DNA from: Nipponacmea schrenckii
Lineage: Eukaryota; Mollusca; Gastropoda; Lottiidae
Assembly (NCBI GenBank): GCA_030562195.1
Contig: JAUJPP010000005.1
Span: 34,521,106 to 34,585,105, forward strand
Direction: 5' to 3'
DNA length: 64,000 nucleotides
The translations under genes and the position numbers were made by a program. Below, piece by piece: positions 35,253-46,730 of this stretch (the stretch's first letter is position 1; the number at the start of each line of letters is the position of its first letter). The notes beneath the pieces are model-generated. The model made no database searches and was not told the DNA's origin. It was given only the letters and a program-made list of their open reading frames with translations.

Positions 35253-35782
35253 CGCAGACGACGGACTTTTGTCCATTGCAATCAAAAAACATTGTTTTGA
35301 TTTCAGGCTTTCATTTGCCGCACACGATGGACTATAGCAGCACACGATAGACTTTGGTTCAAAGGAATTATTATAAATGCCGCTTCGTCGTGTGACCTTT
35401 TTTCTCACATGACCTTTAAGTTAAAATGGCGATAAATCCATTTTACTCCACGTGATGAAATGGCGTAGACTAATTGGCTTAAGACGGAAAATGTTTCGTA
35501 GAAATGTTTTTATTCAACGCACACGATAGACAAAAAACAATTGTCGCCGAAACATTTGTTCAAATATCAAACACGTTTGATTTTCAAACAAATGTTTCGG
35601 GAAACAAAAAACATTGTTTTTCACCAACGCACACGACGGACTTTTGTCGCGAAACAGTGTTTCGTGGACAAAAGTCCGTCGTGTGCGGCAGGCATTTGCA
35701 AACAAATGTTTCGGGAAACAAAAAACATTGTTTTTCACGAACGCACAAACAATGTTTCGCGGACAAAAGTCCGTCGTGTGCG
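35253..35782. mobile_element. Foldback element with CGCACACGACGGAC inverted repeats
   Basis: The left end CGCAGACGACGGACTTTTGT (35253) and the right end (to 35782) are inverted copies over 22 bases with one mismatch. The motif CGCACACGA(C/T)-GAC occurs about six times. The region 35628-35687 is a nearly perfect 60-base hairpin with arms of about 28, and two direct copies of a 114-base segment start at 35586 and 35700. Frames on both strands here are open only because the same sequence is read forwards and backwards. No transposase is encoded, so it would be non-autonomous. Confidence 0.65.
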
Positions 35783-36104
35783 GCAGGCATTAGGCATTGT
35801 TTGAATTTGTTTATCTGAACACGTCACAATGGTAAGAAACACTATTTAAAATCACAAAGCTGATAAATCATAGCACAATTATATGGAAGGGCAATAGTGA
35901 TTACAGTCTATGCTATGTAGAAATGTCGAATTTACTAATGATATTTAGATAATAAGATATTTTGTGTTTAAAGACCTACCTAAAAATTTAGTTTATGTGT
36001 TTCGAGTTTAAAGTAAAAAGATATAGAACAAGTAACAACAGTCAGATGTTAAGTTAGGTCTAATGTAAAGATACTAATGTATTAAATAAAATGACCAAAA
36101 AAAA
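35783..36104. other. Intergenic, nothing recognised
   Basis: AT-rich spacer between the foldback element and the A-run-joined array. Confidence 0.35.
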
Positions 36105-38636
36105 CTAGAACTGTGAACAGCTCCGAGCGTGGAACCTATGCGCTATCCCATGGATTTCGAACATTTTGAAACTTCTAACCTGCTAGCTTTCAATTCCGGT
36201 ACTTTTCAGCCTACAATTGTGGAACAAGCGTAAACTTTCCGCTATATAGGCAATTTTTTCTACTATAAGTTTCTACTATCAGTTCCTTATTAGATTTTTG
36301 TACATGTCTAAGATTTCGGTAGGATATTTACATAAATTCCAAACCAAAATTTAAGTAGGTAGGAAGATGACAATTTGTCATGAAATTTAAACTCTCTATA
36401 TTCAAATTTAAACATCATTTTGTAACTTTGGTTGTAATTAACATAGAGAGAAAATTGAAGCTATGTGATAATTTGCTCATTCACAGCTTTATAAAGAGAT
36501 ATTTTTTGAATTTGTATGCAAAAATTTTACAAAAAAATAAATAAATTTTATTAGGGTTATCATATTATATCATTAGATTAATTTTTATCTTTGGCCACCT
36601 GTGTGCGTTGAACCGTGACTAATGTGGTCAATAGTTCATCTGTGTTTTATAAGTCTTATATGTCTGCTACTCTTCACATGACTGTATTTGACATTTTTAT
36701 TATAAAATCATTTCTATTTAAGAAACGAACAAAATTCGAACTGATCAATGGCAAGCGAATTTACTTCTTTAACTTGATGTATGTTTTGAATTTGAATGGA
36801 AATATTTTGCCAAAAAATATTTAAAAAATTTCGGGTGTTAAGAAATTACGTTATCAGATTAATTTGTTCCCCAGCTCAGTGATTTGACAAGTAGGTGTGA
36901 AAATTTAAACCACCAGTTTTATTGACATATTATATAACAGGCTTTAACACCCTAACTGATCAATTTGAAACAGATTTTATGAAATAAAAAACCCAAAATT
37001 GGTATTTATTTTGTTAATTTATCTAAAATGAATGCTTTGAATTTTCATGGTAAAACGACCATGTCGCATATCATTTAAGAGACAATTTAATTTGGAGTCC
37101 AAATATATATACCACATTGATGTGGGATGAATATATTTTATGTTAGTACTGGAGTTCTAAAATTTCATTTTGCTTTTTTAAAATATGCTTCTGCACTTTG
37201 GCATATATCCTTTATTGAAGAATTTTGAGGCTATTATAAAACAGAAAATCTCAAGTCAATGTGTTCATAAGGAAATGTAGTATTGCCGTTCAAAATTTCA
37301 AAAATGTCAGAATTCGGTTGGCTATAAAACCCAGAAGATGATATTTTTCATTCAATATTGTCATATCTATAGACAGCTGAGGTCAAGGCCATTCTATATG
37401 GAAAATTTCAAGGTCATTGAAGGTGAAGGTCACAAGATATAGAATTTCAAATTTTCGAAAAATTCAAACGGGCATAAAATAAATTTAAGTTCGAAAATCA
37501 AAATTCTGTTTCAAACATCCTTTAGATAAGGGAGCAAGGTTTTGATAGATACCAAAATCATGCAAATCCGATAATAAATGACGAACTAATTAAATTTTAA
37601 AGAAAATTTGCCATTCTCGGAAAATGGCGCATGCGCAACTAGCAATTAGAATTTTTTTTCTTCTCGGGGTCTGCAAATTATTTTGTATAGCTAATATATA
37701 CTGTTTTTGCTTATATTCTTGAATTACACGGGATGTAGGGTCGCCTGAAGTGAGATGAAAAAAACGGAATTCTCCACGCCCAAACCGGAAGTGATCAAAA
37801 AATTTTGATGATATATTTTTAATTGTGTTGCGTATCTATTTATATCCTGTAAATTTCAGATAGATCCGAACATTAGAGCCCGAAAGTGTAACATAACCGT
37901 CCAAAATTGCAAAATAGTAAGATTTCGGTGGGCTTTAAAACCGGAAGTTAATATTTGTCATGCAATATCAGCACATCTATAGACAGCTGAGGTCAAGGAC
38001 ATTCTACATCTCAAATGTCAAGGTCACGAGATATAGAGTTTTGGATTTTTGAAAAATTCGAACGGGCATAAAAAAAATTCAAATTCGAAAATCAAAATTC
38101 TGTTCCCATCATTTTTTAGATCAAGGTTTCGATAGACACCAAAATCATAAAAATCGGTTAATAATTTGCGGACTTATTAAATTTTTAAGAAAATTTGCCA
38201 TTTTTGAAAAATGCGCATGCGCAACATTCAATTTAATTTTTCTTCATCCCAGAGGATTAAAATCATTTAGTATAGCTAAAATATACTGTTTTTGTTTAGA
38301 TTCTTGAATTACATGGGAAGCAGGGACGCCCAACATGAGACGAAAAAACCGGAAGTCCCCACGCCCAAACCGGAAGTGATCAAAAAATTTTGATGATGTA
38401 GTTTTAATTGCGCTGCCTATCTATCTATATCCTGTAAATTTCAGACCGATGCGACTATTAGGGCCCGAGCTAGCTTGAAATCTTATTTGCATATTATTCA
38501 ATTAGCCACTTTCGGGTTAGCGAAAATATCATGTTAGATATTCATTTTTGATTCCAGCCCATATAAAAACCATTGATGAAAACAGAAATAGTCTATCTTT
38601 TTCCGTTTGGGCTAGCGAGCTTCCCAACTAAAAAAA
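36105..38636 (+). repeat. Array unit 1 (2.5 kb)
   Basis: Begins after an A-run with CTAGAACTGTGAACAG and ends GGGCTAGCGAGCTTCCC plus an A-run. The body is noncoding and internally repetitive: two successive blocks (about 37600-37800 and 38200-38400) share 'cgcccaaaccggaagtgatc' and 'atgcgcatgcgcaac'-type phrases, and 'atagacagctgaggtcaagg' occurs twice. 'ccggaagt' occurs repeatedly. The frame at 36615-36824 is chance. Confidence 0.65.
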
Positions 38637-41600
38637 CTAGAACCGTTAGACGGTACCAAGGCAGTGCGCGTCCCTTCTATTGAATGGGTGAAACTTTGCA
38701 TTTATAATATCCAATTCCATAATAACAACTAGACCTGTTTGTAACAATTGTGCAGCTTCCGAGATATTTAGAATTTGTTATATCTCCTGGCTGTCATTTA
38801 AAATAGAACGTAACCACGCCTACTCAGTATAATGACTTGTTTTGATTGGTTGCGATACTTATACTGGAAATGTCAAAATTTGTCTTGACCAAACGATAAG
38901 AAATTAACACAATTTGACTTTTTGCCCTGTTACATTATCTTCTTAACTCTTCTTGTAACATTTATATCTGTTTAATTAGTGTGTAAAACAAAACGTCGAA
39001 AAAACAAATTTTTGGTCTAAGGGACATAACACCTTATTTGAGATTACAAATTGATCTCGGATTAAATTAACTTTCCAGATCGTTGATACTTTAAATTTGT
39101 TTCTTTATTTATTTATCAATCTTAATTTAGGTGAAGTAGGAACATTAGATCCCGCAATTTGTGGCTCGTTGCCATGGTATAACATAGAGCCATCAAATTA
39201 AGCGCGGCTTTACATCTTTAAGAGAGTATTTTATAGAGTTGCGTCCCTTATACCACTAGTCCTCTCAACTGTACATTTTTTATTGCTTAAGAGAATATCA
39301 TTTAAAATTCTAAAGGTTGTCATTTCCTTCCAATATATATATATCATACATCTCCCACAACGAGAAATGAACAATCATTCCTTTTATTTAAGATATATAA
39401 TATCTTTGAATCATTTTAACTGAATTAATTTTTAATCGTAAAAAATTAAAATCAAAATAACAATTCAAAAATCGGTTTCCATATATATTTCGGCAATAGA
39501 TTCTATATACATGTACATCAAAATAACACAAATTGAATTATCTTCCGAGACCCTATTTCGATTTAAAGAAAAATACACACAGTTAGTATAGAAGAAATTA
39601 CAAAATTTGCAAATTTAAAACGTGCAATTTTGATCAAAAATCAAGTGTTATACACCATTGGAAAGAATAACTAGACCTGTTTGTAACAGTTCTGCAGCTT
39701 TCGAGCTATTTAGAATTTGTTGGTCCCCTGGCTGTCATTTAAGGATAGAATGTAGATTGATTTTGCGATTATTGGGAGAGATGATTTATTCATGATTTAA
39801 CACGTGACATTTGAGCTTGTTAATAGACTGGCAATCATTAAGGTTTGTGATGTAAAAATATCTGGGCTTAACCACGCCCACAAAGTCCATTGACTTGTTT
39901 TGGAAACTTCAACTGGAAATGTCAAAATTTGTGAATTGACCGTTTTATAGGAAAAATTCGCAATTTTTAAATGCCGATAAACCGAAAGTTTACACCTTCG
40001 AAGTTTTTATGATTTTTAATCGTAATTAAATCAAAATCAAATTAAAAATTCAAAAATCAGTTTCCATATAAATTTCGGCAATCGGTTACAGATTCTATAT
40101 ACATGTCCATCAAAATAACACATATTGACTGATCCTCCGAGACCCTATTTCGATTGAAAGAAAAATACACACAGTGATGTAAAATATCTGGGCTTAACCA
40201 CGCCCACAAAGTCTAATGACTTGTTTTGATTGGTTCGGATACTTTAACTGGAAATGTCAAAATTTGTGTCTTGACCAAAAGATAAGAAATTAACACAATC
40301 AGACTTTATGACCTGTTGCATTTATATCTGTTTAATTAGAGTGTAATTTTATTCTTAAACTTTTCGCAATTTTTATTTATACATATTGATTTATATATTT
40401 CTTGAAAGCTGGGAATTTGCACATTATAAATCTGTTCGAATTTTGTTTTTAAGTTAAATAGAACTAAATATAAAAAAAATATGAATGTTAAAATCGCTTA
40501 TTTTCTACTAGGCGTATTTTCACCAGTTTTCGGTCTATAGCTAAAATAAAGATATTGTTAGAAAGCTGATAAAAATCACATCACAATAATGTCAATTAGA
40601 ATGTTGCCAAGAGTCTTGTTCATGAGATATAACCATCTGAAGATACGAGAAGTATGCAAATTACCAATTTTTGGATCCCTATTAATCCAAATGTTCTTTA
40701 TTAAAATTAGAAATCAAGGTATCATATGAACCTTTAGCCAATGAAGATGATTGTGCAGAAAAATAAAGGATGCATATTAGTAAGTTAGTCCTCTTCGTTC
40801 CTTGCGGAGAATAGGGCTGCTACAGACGTTCTCCATCTCACTCTGTTATGAGCTGTTCTTTTTGCTTCATTCCAGGTCTTGCCAATCCTTCCTAGCTCTT
40901 TCAGTCTTATTCTTTTCAAGCTATGTAAAGGTCGTCCTTGTCTTCTATGCCCTTGGGGATTCCAGTCCAGTGCCTCTCGGGTGATGTTGTTTTGAGATCA
41001 AAAGGATGCATATGGTAGAGTTCAAAAGTTATGAACTTTCAAACGGAAGTCAGTTTTGAAAAACTTTGGCAGGACCTGGTCCAAAGACAAATTTGAAATT
41101 GAAAAATATGCCACTAGAGGACCTAGGTAATTATCCAAATTATATTTTAAAACAAGTCTGAAAAAAATAGGATTAAAAATGGCAGACGAGTAGTATTTTT
41201 CCAATAATTTGCATATTTCAAGATGGCGATCAAACGGTTAGGAATTTGCATATACGGCATACATACAAAATGAAGATATTGATGGTACTAATTCTGTGGA
41301 ATAAAAAAATTGCAAGTTTGTGCAAAAATTTAATCCGAAAATTCCGATTTCTGTGATTTTCTACATTTTTTGGTCATTTTCGGACGTTTCCGGCTAATTT
41401 CGGAAAATGTTTTATCGGAATCTTTAATGATAATTTTTTGTCTACTCATCTACCAATTTTTGTGAAAAAATAAGATGTAAATTTAAAAAAAAAACACGTG
41501 CTTTTTCATAAATCACGCACAATTACTAAGGAACTAAGAACAAAATTTTCAAATATTAAAAAGCGCAATTTTGATCAAAATATAAAGTGTTATACACCAT

Positions 41601-42588
41601 TGGAAAGAATAAATTACGCGTAATAAGGACATAAAAGAAATTTTGACGTATGTAAATTAGGTCACGTGACAGAGCTCTTCGAAGTTAAAAAGTGCAATAT
41701 TCAAATGGCTGTAAAACCGGAAGTTGACATTGCACAACACAAATGAAGACATCAATGGATAGATCTCGACAAGGGCAACAACTTTTGTGCAGGTCACATG
41801 GTCACCAAAGGTCAAGGTCACGATATATGAACGTTGGAAAATTAGGCACTGAGTGAAAAAAAAGAACCGGAAATGAAAGGTAAGCTAAATCGAAATTCAA
41901 AATTCGGCTTCCTAAGAATTGTTAGCAATCGATTGAAGATTACATAGACATCAAAATTACAATTGTCCGATTAACCCCTAAGGCCCAATTTTTCACTTTA
42001 CAAAAGTAAGTGGTTTAATGATGGCGACTGATCTGTTACTTCCGGTTCAATTTTTGTTAATTATAAAATCATTATGGGTTAATAGTAACTAATTGCAAAA
42101 AAAAAATCAAATATCTTTAGAATTCCGGAAGTTAAAATTCGAAGTTTAGCGACGTATGACGCCGAAACCGGAAATGATGTCGACATTTTGAAAACAGATT
42201 TTTCTTGACAAGAAAAATGTTTATTTAACTGCAAATTTTGATTTCGATCTAATCAAAATTGCAAAAGTTAGAAAAAGTGTTGAATTTTAAAATTCAAAAG
42301 TCAGCAACAAAAGTAAAAATTTCAAAATTTTTAAGCTGCTATTATGTAAATCTAAGTTATAGGTAGTAAATAAAAAAAGTCCGAACCAGATTGGATAAAA
42401 AAACGAGCCGTGAGTTAGTAAACAAAAATAAAATTTGTGACGTTCTACGTCATTTCCGTTAGAACAAAAATGCGTCATTTTACATTTAAACAACAAAGAG
42501 CACTAGAATACGTTACAATATCACGCCAGATTGTGTAAGACATTTGCAGTTATGGCTGGGGAGCGTGTCTAGAAAGAGACAAAAAAAA
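38637..42588 (+). repeat. Array unit 2, copy A (4.0 kb)
   Basis: Begins CTAGAACCGTTAGACGGTAC after an A-run. Almost identical to unit 7 (copy A', 48910 to the gap) along its length. Compared with A' it lacks about 82 bases near 39985 (between 'gaaagtttaca' and 'ccttcgaagttt'). It carries a LINE fragment with target duplication at 40765-41013, and one exact AGGTCAAGGTCA at 41810. It ends in '...gcagttatggctgggg' and an A-run. Confidence 0.75.
40778..41000 (-). mobile_element. LINE 3' end inserted in copy A, with 13-bp target duplication
   Basis: The minus strand reads NITREALDWNPQGHRRQGRP and, further on, LGRIGKTWNEAKRTAHNRVR, WRTSVAALFSARNEED, stop. This is the classic basic C-terminal tail of many LINE ORF2 proteins (WNPQG..R.GRP...W.E..R.A.(D/N)R.RWR..V.AL). 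The fragment is flanked by perfect copies of AAAGGATGCATAT (40765-40777 and 41001-41013), so it inserted by target-primed reverse transcription and was extremely 5'-truncated. Confidence 0.8.
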
Positions 42589-43618
42589 CTAGAACTGTGA
42601 ACAGTACTGAGAGTGGCAAACAACCCCTATGGGGCCACTTGATACAAGGTCACATGATATAGCCTTTTTAAACACTCAAAACAAACTTTTTAACAACCAT
42701 TATAAGCATATGTATGGACAGCTTAGGTCAAGTACATTATTTGACTTGAAAATTATTAAGGTAATTGAAGGTCAAGGTCACTTGATATAGACTTTTGATT
42801 TTTTTTAAAAACTAAAACGGGTACAAAAAAATTGTTGTTGACCATTATAGGCCTATGTGTGGATAACAAAGGTCAAGAACATTCTACTTGTAAAAATTCA
42901 GGGTCATTGAAGGTCAAGGTCATTTGATATAATTGTTGTCGATCATAATAGGCATATGTGTGGGTCAAGAATATCCTACTTGAAAAAATTCAGGGTCATT
43001 GAAGGTCAAGGTCATTGTATTTGGCCTTTTGAATTTTCAAAAAAATTCAATCGGGCATTAAAAAAATTTAAATTTGAAAATCAAAATTCTGTTCCCAACA
43101 AGTTTTAGATAAAGTAACAAGGTTTCGAAGAACACCAAAATCGGACAAATCGGATAAAAATTAGCGGACTTATTAAAATTTTGCTGAATGTTACCGTTCT
43201 GTGATGACACATAAAGTATCACTTCCGGTTTGGATTTTTTATTCTAAAAGGGTTCTAATTATGCCTGATAGTATATATGTATAGCTTTTGTACTGATTTC
43301 TTACATACACCGGAAGCTGGGTGACCCAACGCGGTTCTAAAAAACCGGAAGATCTCACGCAAGAACCGGAAGTTGTAACAAAATTTTTATGATGCGGTTT
43401 TATTTCTATAGGCGACTTCTCTATATTCTGTAATATTCAAAGCGATCGGATAATTAGCAACAAAGTTATGCAATTATTCAATTATTATTATGCAATTTCT
43501 AACTACTGATGCGTAAAAATTTTTTCATTTTCTATTCCAGTACGTATCTTATCGTATTTTTCAAACCAAATGTCTATACCATTTTCGAGTTGGGCTAGGG
43601 AGCTTCCCGAAAAAAAAA
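42589..43618 (+). repeat. Array unit 3 (1.0 kb, first part of block B)
   Basis: Begins CTAGAACTGTGAACAGTACT. Contains three exact 'gaaggtcaaggtca' words (about 42769, 42909, 43005) and internal repetition of 'attcagggtcattgaaggtc'. Ends 'tgggctagggagcttcccga' and an A-run. Near-identical to unit 5. Confidence 0.7.
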
Positions 43619-45687
43619 ATAGAGCCGTACGCCTAACGGCACTGAAGCAGTGCGTTCCATCCAGGGATTCGTTCGTTAAGCAAAAGACAGAAAGGGATTA
43701 TTAAAAAAAAATGTGCATTATAAATGGATTTAGATTTCATAACAAACGCTCCCATATCCCCCTTTTCCCCTTTCCCCCTCTTTGCCCCTCCCCGTCCTTA
43801 GCCCTCATCATCAATACAGCTAGATAATAAGTTAAAATCATAATAAAAAATGGATAGAGGTTCGTTTAATCTAAAAAGATATCCGGATCGCCGAAACTCA
43901 TGTTTTGTAAATCGCCCAAACGCAGAGAATAATATCCAATAGATTGTTTTATATATTAAATTCGCAATTTTCAGATGGCGATGAAACCAAAAGTAGATAT
44001 CGTACAAAAAATAAATATATAGCATTGGATTGTCGAAGCTATATACAAATCGAAAGGTCACTAATGGTTTAAGTTGTCGTAAGTAGCCAGGGTATAACAT
44101 TGAGACACCACATAAATAGCGCGGCTTAACATTTTAAAATTTGTATTGAATAGAGTTTCGTCCCTTAGACCATTATTCCAGTCAACTGTATGTTATTGTT
44201 GCATATAAGAGATAAAATTTTAAATTCTAAAGGTTGTAATTTCGTTCCAAATATTCAATATTTACATCACCCACAACAGGATAAACATATAATACAACTT
44301 TGAATCATTTTAACTGGATAAAGAACGATTCAACTAAAAAATAAATTCGGATCGCTGAAACTTATATCTTGTAGATCGACCAAATTGCAACACTTATTAA
44401 ACAGATTTTTTATAGGAAAAAATCGCAATTTTCAAATGGCGATAAAAGTGAAAGTATACATCTTACAATAAAGCTCTATATATCATTGGATAGAACTTCT
44501 CGAGAGCTATCACATTTGTACAGGTCAAAATTTCGTCAAAGGTCAACGTCACAATATACGACCCTTCAAAGTTTTTAAAAATTTTAATCGTAAAAAAATC
44601 AAAATCAAAATTCAAAAATCTGTTTCCATATATAGTTCGGCAATCGGTTATAGATTCTTTATACATCAAAATAACACAAATCGAATTATCCCCCGAGACC
44701 CTATTTCGATTTAAAGAAAACACACACAGTTAGTATAGAAGAAATTACAAAATTTTGAAATTTTTAAACGCGGAATTTTGATTAAAGTACCAAGTGCGAT
44801 ATATTAATAGAAAGATGAGATTAAGCGTAAAAGGAATATGTAAGAAATTCTGTCCTATGTAAATTGAGTCACGTGATAGAGCTCTTGAAAGTTAAAATTC
44901 TTGATTTTCAATTGGCTGCAAAACCGAAAGTAAACATCGGACAACACAAGTGGAGATACCATTGGGCAGATATAATGAAGGGCAATAACTTTTGTTCAGA
45001 TCAAAAGGTCATCAAAGGTCAAGGTCACGAAATATGACCGGTTAAAGTTTTGACAATTACTGAAAAAATTCAACCGGAAATAAAAGAAAAGCAAAATCGA
45101 AATTCCAAAATTCCTTCCCATACTTTTTTGCGTAATCAATTGATGTTTCTAGAAAATCTAAAATTATGCAAATTAGACTTATCCCTGAGAACTTATTTCA
45201 GTTTTACAAAATTTAGTCGTATCAAGATGGCGGAAGATCCGTTACTTCCGGTTCGAATTTTCTTAATTTAGCATCATTCAATAGACAATTGTAGCTAATT
45301 GCAAAAGAAATGTTTCAAATATCTTAAAACCGGAAGTGATATCGTAATTTTGAAAATTAATTATACTTCGCAATCCAAACGTCTATATATCTGTAAGTTT
45401 TCAGATCGATCGAAATAAAATTGTAGAAGTTAGAAAATGCAAAAAATTTCAAATTCAAAATGTCAGCGACAAAGTTGGGAAATGTATAATTCTTAAATTG
45501 CTATCTTTTAAAACTAAATTCAATGTAGTTACCTAAAAAAACACGATCAAAATCGGATCAAAAATAAAGCCGCAAATTGAAAAACAAAGAAAAACTGAGC
45601 ACTAGATTACGTTACAATATCACGCCAGATTGTGTAAGACATTTGCAGTTATGGCTGGGGAGCGTGACCAGAAAGAGACAAAAAAAA
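43619..45687 (+). repeat. Array unit 4 (2.1 kb, second part of block B)
   Basis: Begins TAGAGCCGTACGCCTAACGG. Near-identical to unit 6. Lacks a 54-base segment present in unit 6 near 48432-48485, between two copies of short 'atctt'/'aaaccggaag' flanks. Frames such as 43798-44100 recur in unit 6 only because the DNA is duplicated. Confidence 0.7.
43758..43793 (-). other. G-quadruplex-prone tract (minus strand), copy B
   Basis: The plus strand is a pure C/T tract apart from one G, with five C-runs of 4-5; the minus strand has five G-runs separated by 1-6 bases, fitting the usual G4 pattern. Repeated at 46869-46904. Confidence 0.6.
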
Positions 45688-46730
45688 CTAGAACTGTGAA
45701 CAGTACTGAGAGTGGCAAACAACCCCTATGGGGCCAATTGATACAAGGTCACATGATATAGCCTTTTTAAACACTCAAAACAAACTTTTTAACAACCATT
45801 ATAAGCATATGTATGGACAGCTTAGGTCAAGTACATTATTTGACTTGAAAATTATTAAGGTAATTGAAGGTCAAGGTCACTTGATATAGACTTTTGATTT
45901 TTTTTTAAAACTAAAACGGGTACAAAAAAATTGTTGTTGACCATTATAGGCCTATGTGTGGATAACAAAGGTCAAGAACATTCTACTTGTAAAAATTCAG
46001 GGTCATTGAAGGTCAAGGTCATTTGATATAATTGTTGTCGATCATAATAGGCATATGTGTGGGTCAAGAATATCCTACTTGAAAAAATTCAGGGTCATTG
46101 AAGGTCAAGGTCATTGTATTTGGCCTTTTGAATTTTCAAAAAAATTCAATCGGGCATTAAAAAAATTTAAATTTGAAAATCAAAATTCTGTTCCCAACAA
46201 GTTTTAGATAAAGTAACAAGGTTTCGAAGAACACCAAAATCGGACAAATTGGATAAATATTAGCGGACTTATTAAAATTTTGCTGAATGTTACCGTTCTG
46301 TGATGACACATAAAGTATCACTTCCGGTTCGGATTTTTTATTCTAAAAGGGTTCTAATTATGCCTGATAGTATATATGTATAGCTTTTGTACTGATTTCT
46401 TACATACACCGGAAGCTGGGTGACCCAACGCGGTTCTAAAAAACCGGAAGTTCTCACGCAAGAACCGGAAGTTGTAACAAAATTTTTATGATGCGGTTTT
46501 ATTTCTATAGGCGACTTCTCTATATTCTGTAATATTCAAAGCGATCGGATAATTAGCAACAAAGTTATGCAATTATTCAATTATTATTATGCAATTTCTA
46601 ACTACTGATGCGTAAAAATTTTAGTTTTATATATTCATTTTCTATTCCAGTACGTATCTTATCGTATTTTTCAAACCAAATGTCTATACCATTTTCGAGT
46701 TGGGCTAGGGAGCTTCCCGAAAAAAAAAAA
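45688..46730 (+). repeat. Array unit 5 (1.0 kb)
   Basis: Copy of unit 3 within block B', same CTAGAACTGTGAACAGTACT start and three 'gaaggtcaaggtca' words. Confidence 0.7.

Larger units (their letters stand above)
42498..45596 (+). repeat. Block B, first copy of a 3.1-kb tandem duplication
   Basis: From 'gagcactaga' at 42498 to the base before its second occurrence at 45597, an offset of exactly 3099. The following copy (45597-48750) is near-identical. The duplication joints do not coincide with the A-run junctions, so the duplication happened after the array was assembled. Confidence 0.85.

Noticed and set aside
35504..35818. Overlapping Cys/His-containing ORFs on both strands
   Set aside because: The frames are open because an inverted repeat is read in both directions; the Cys-rich look is an artefact.
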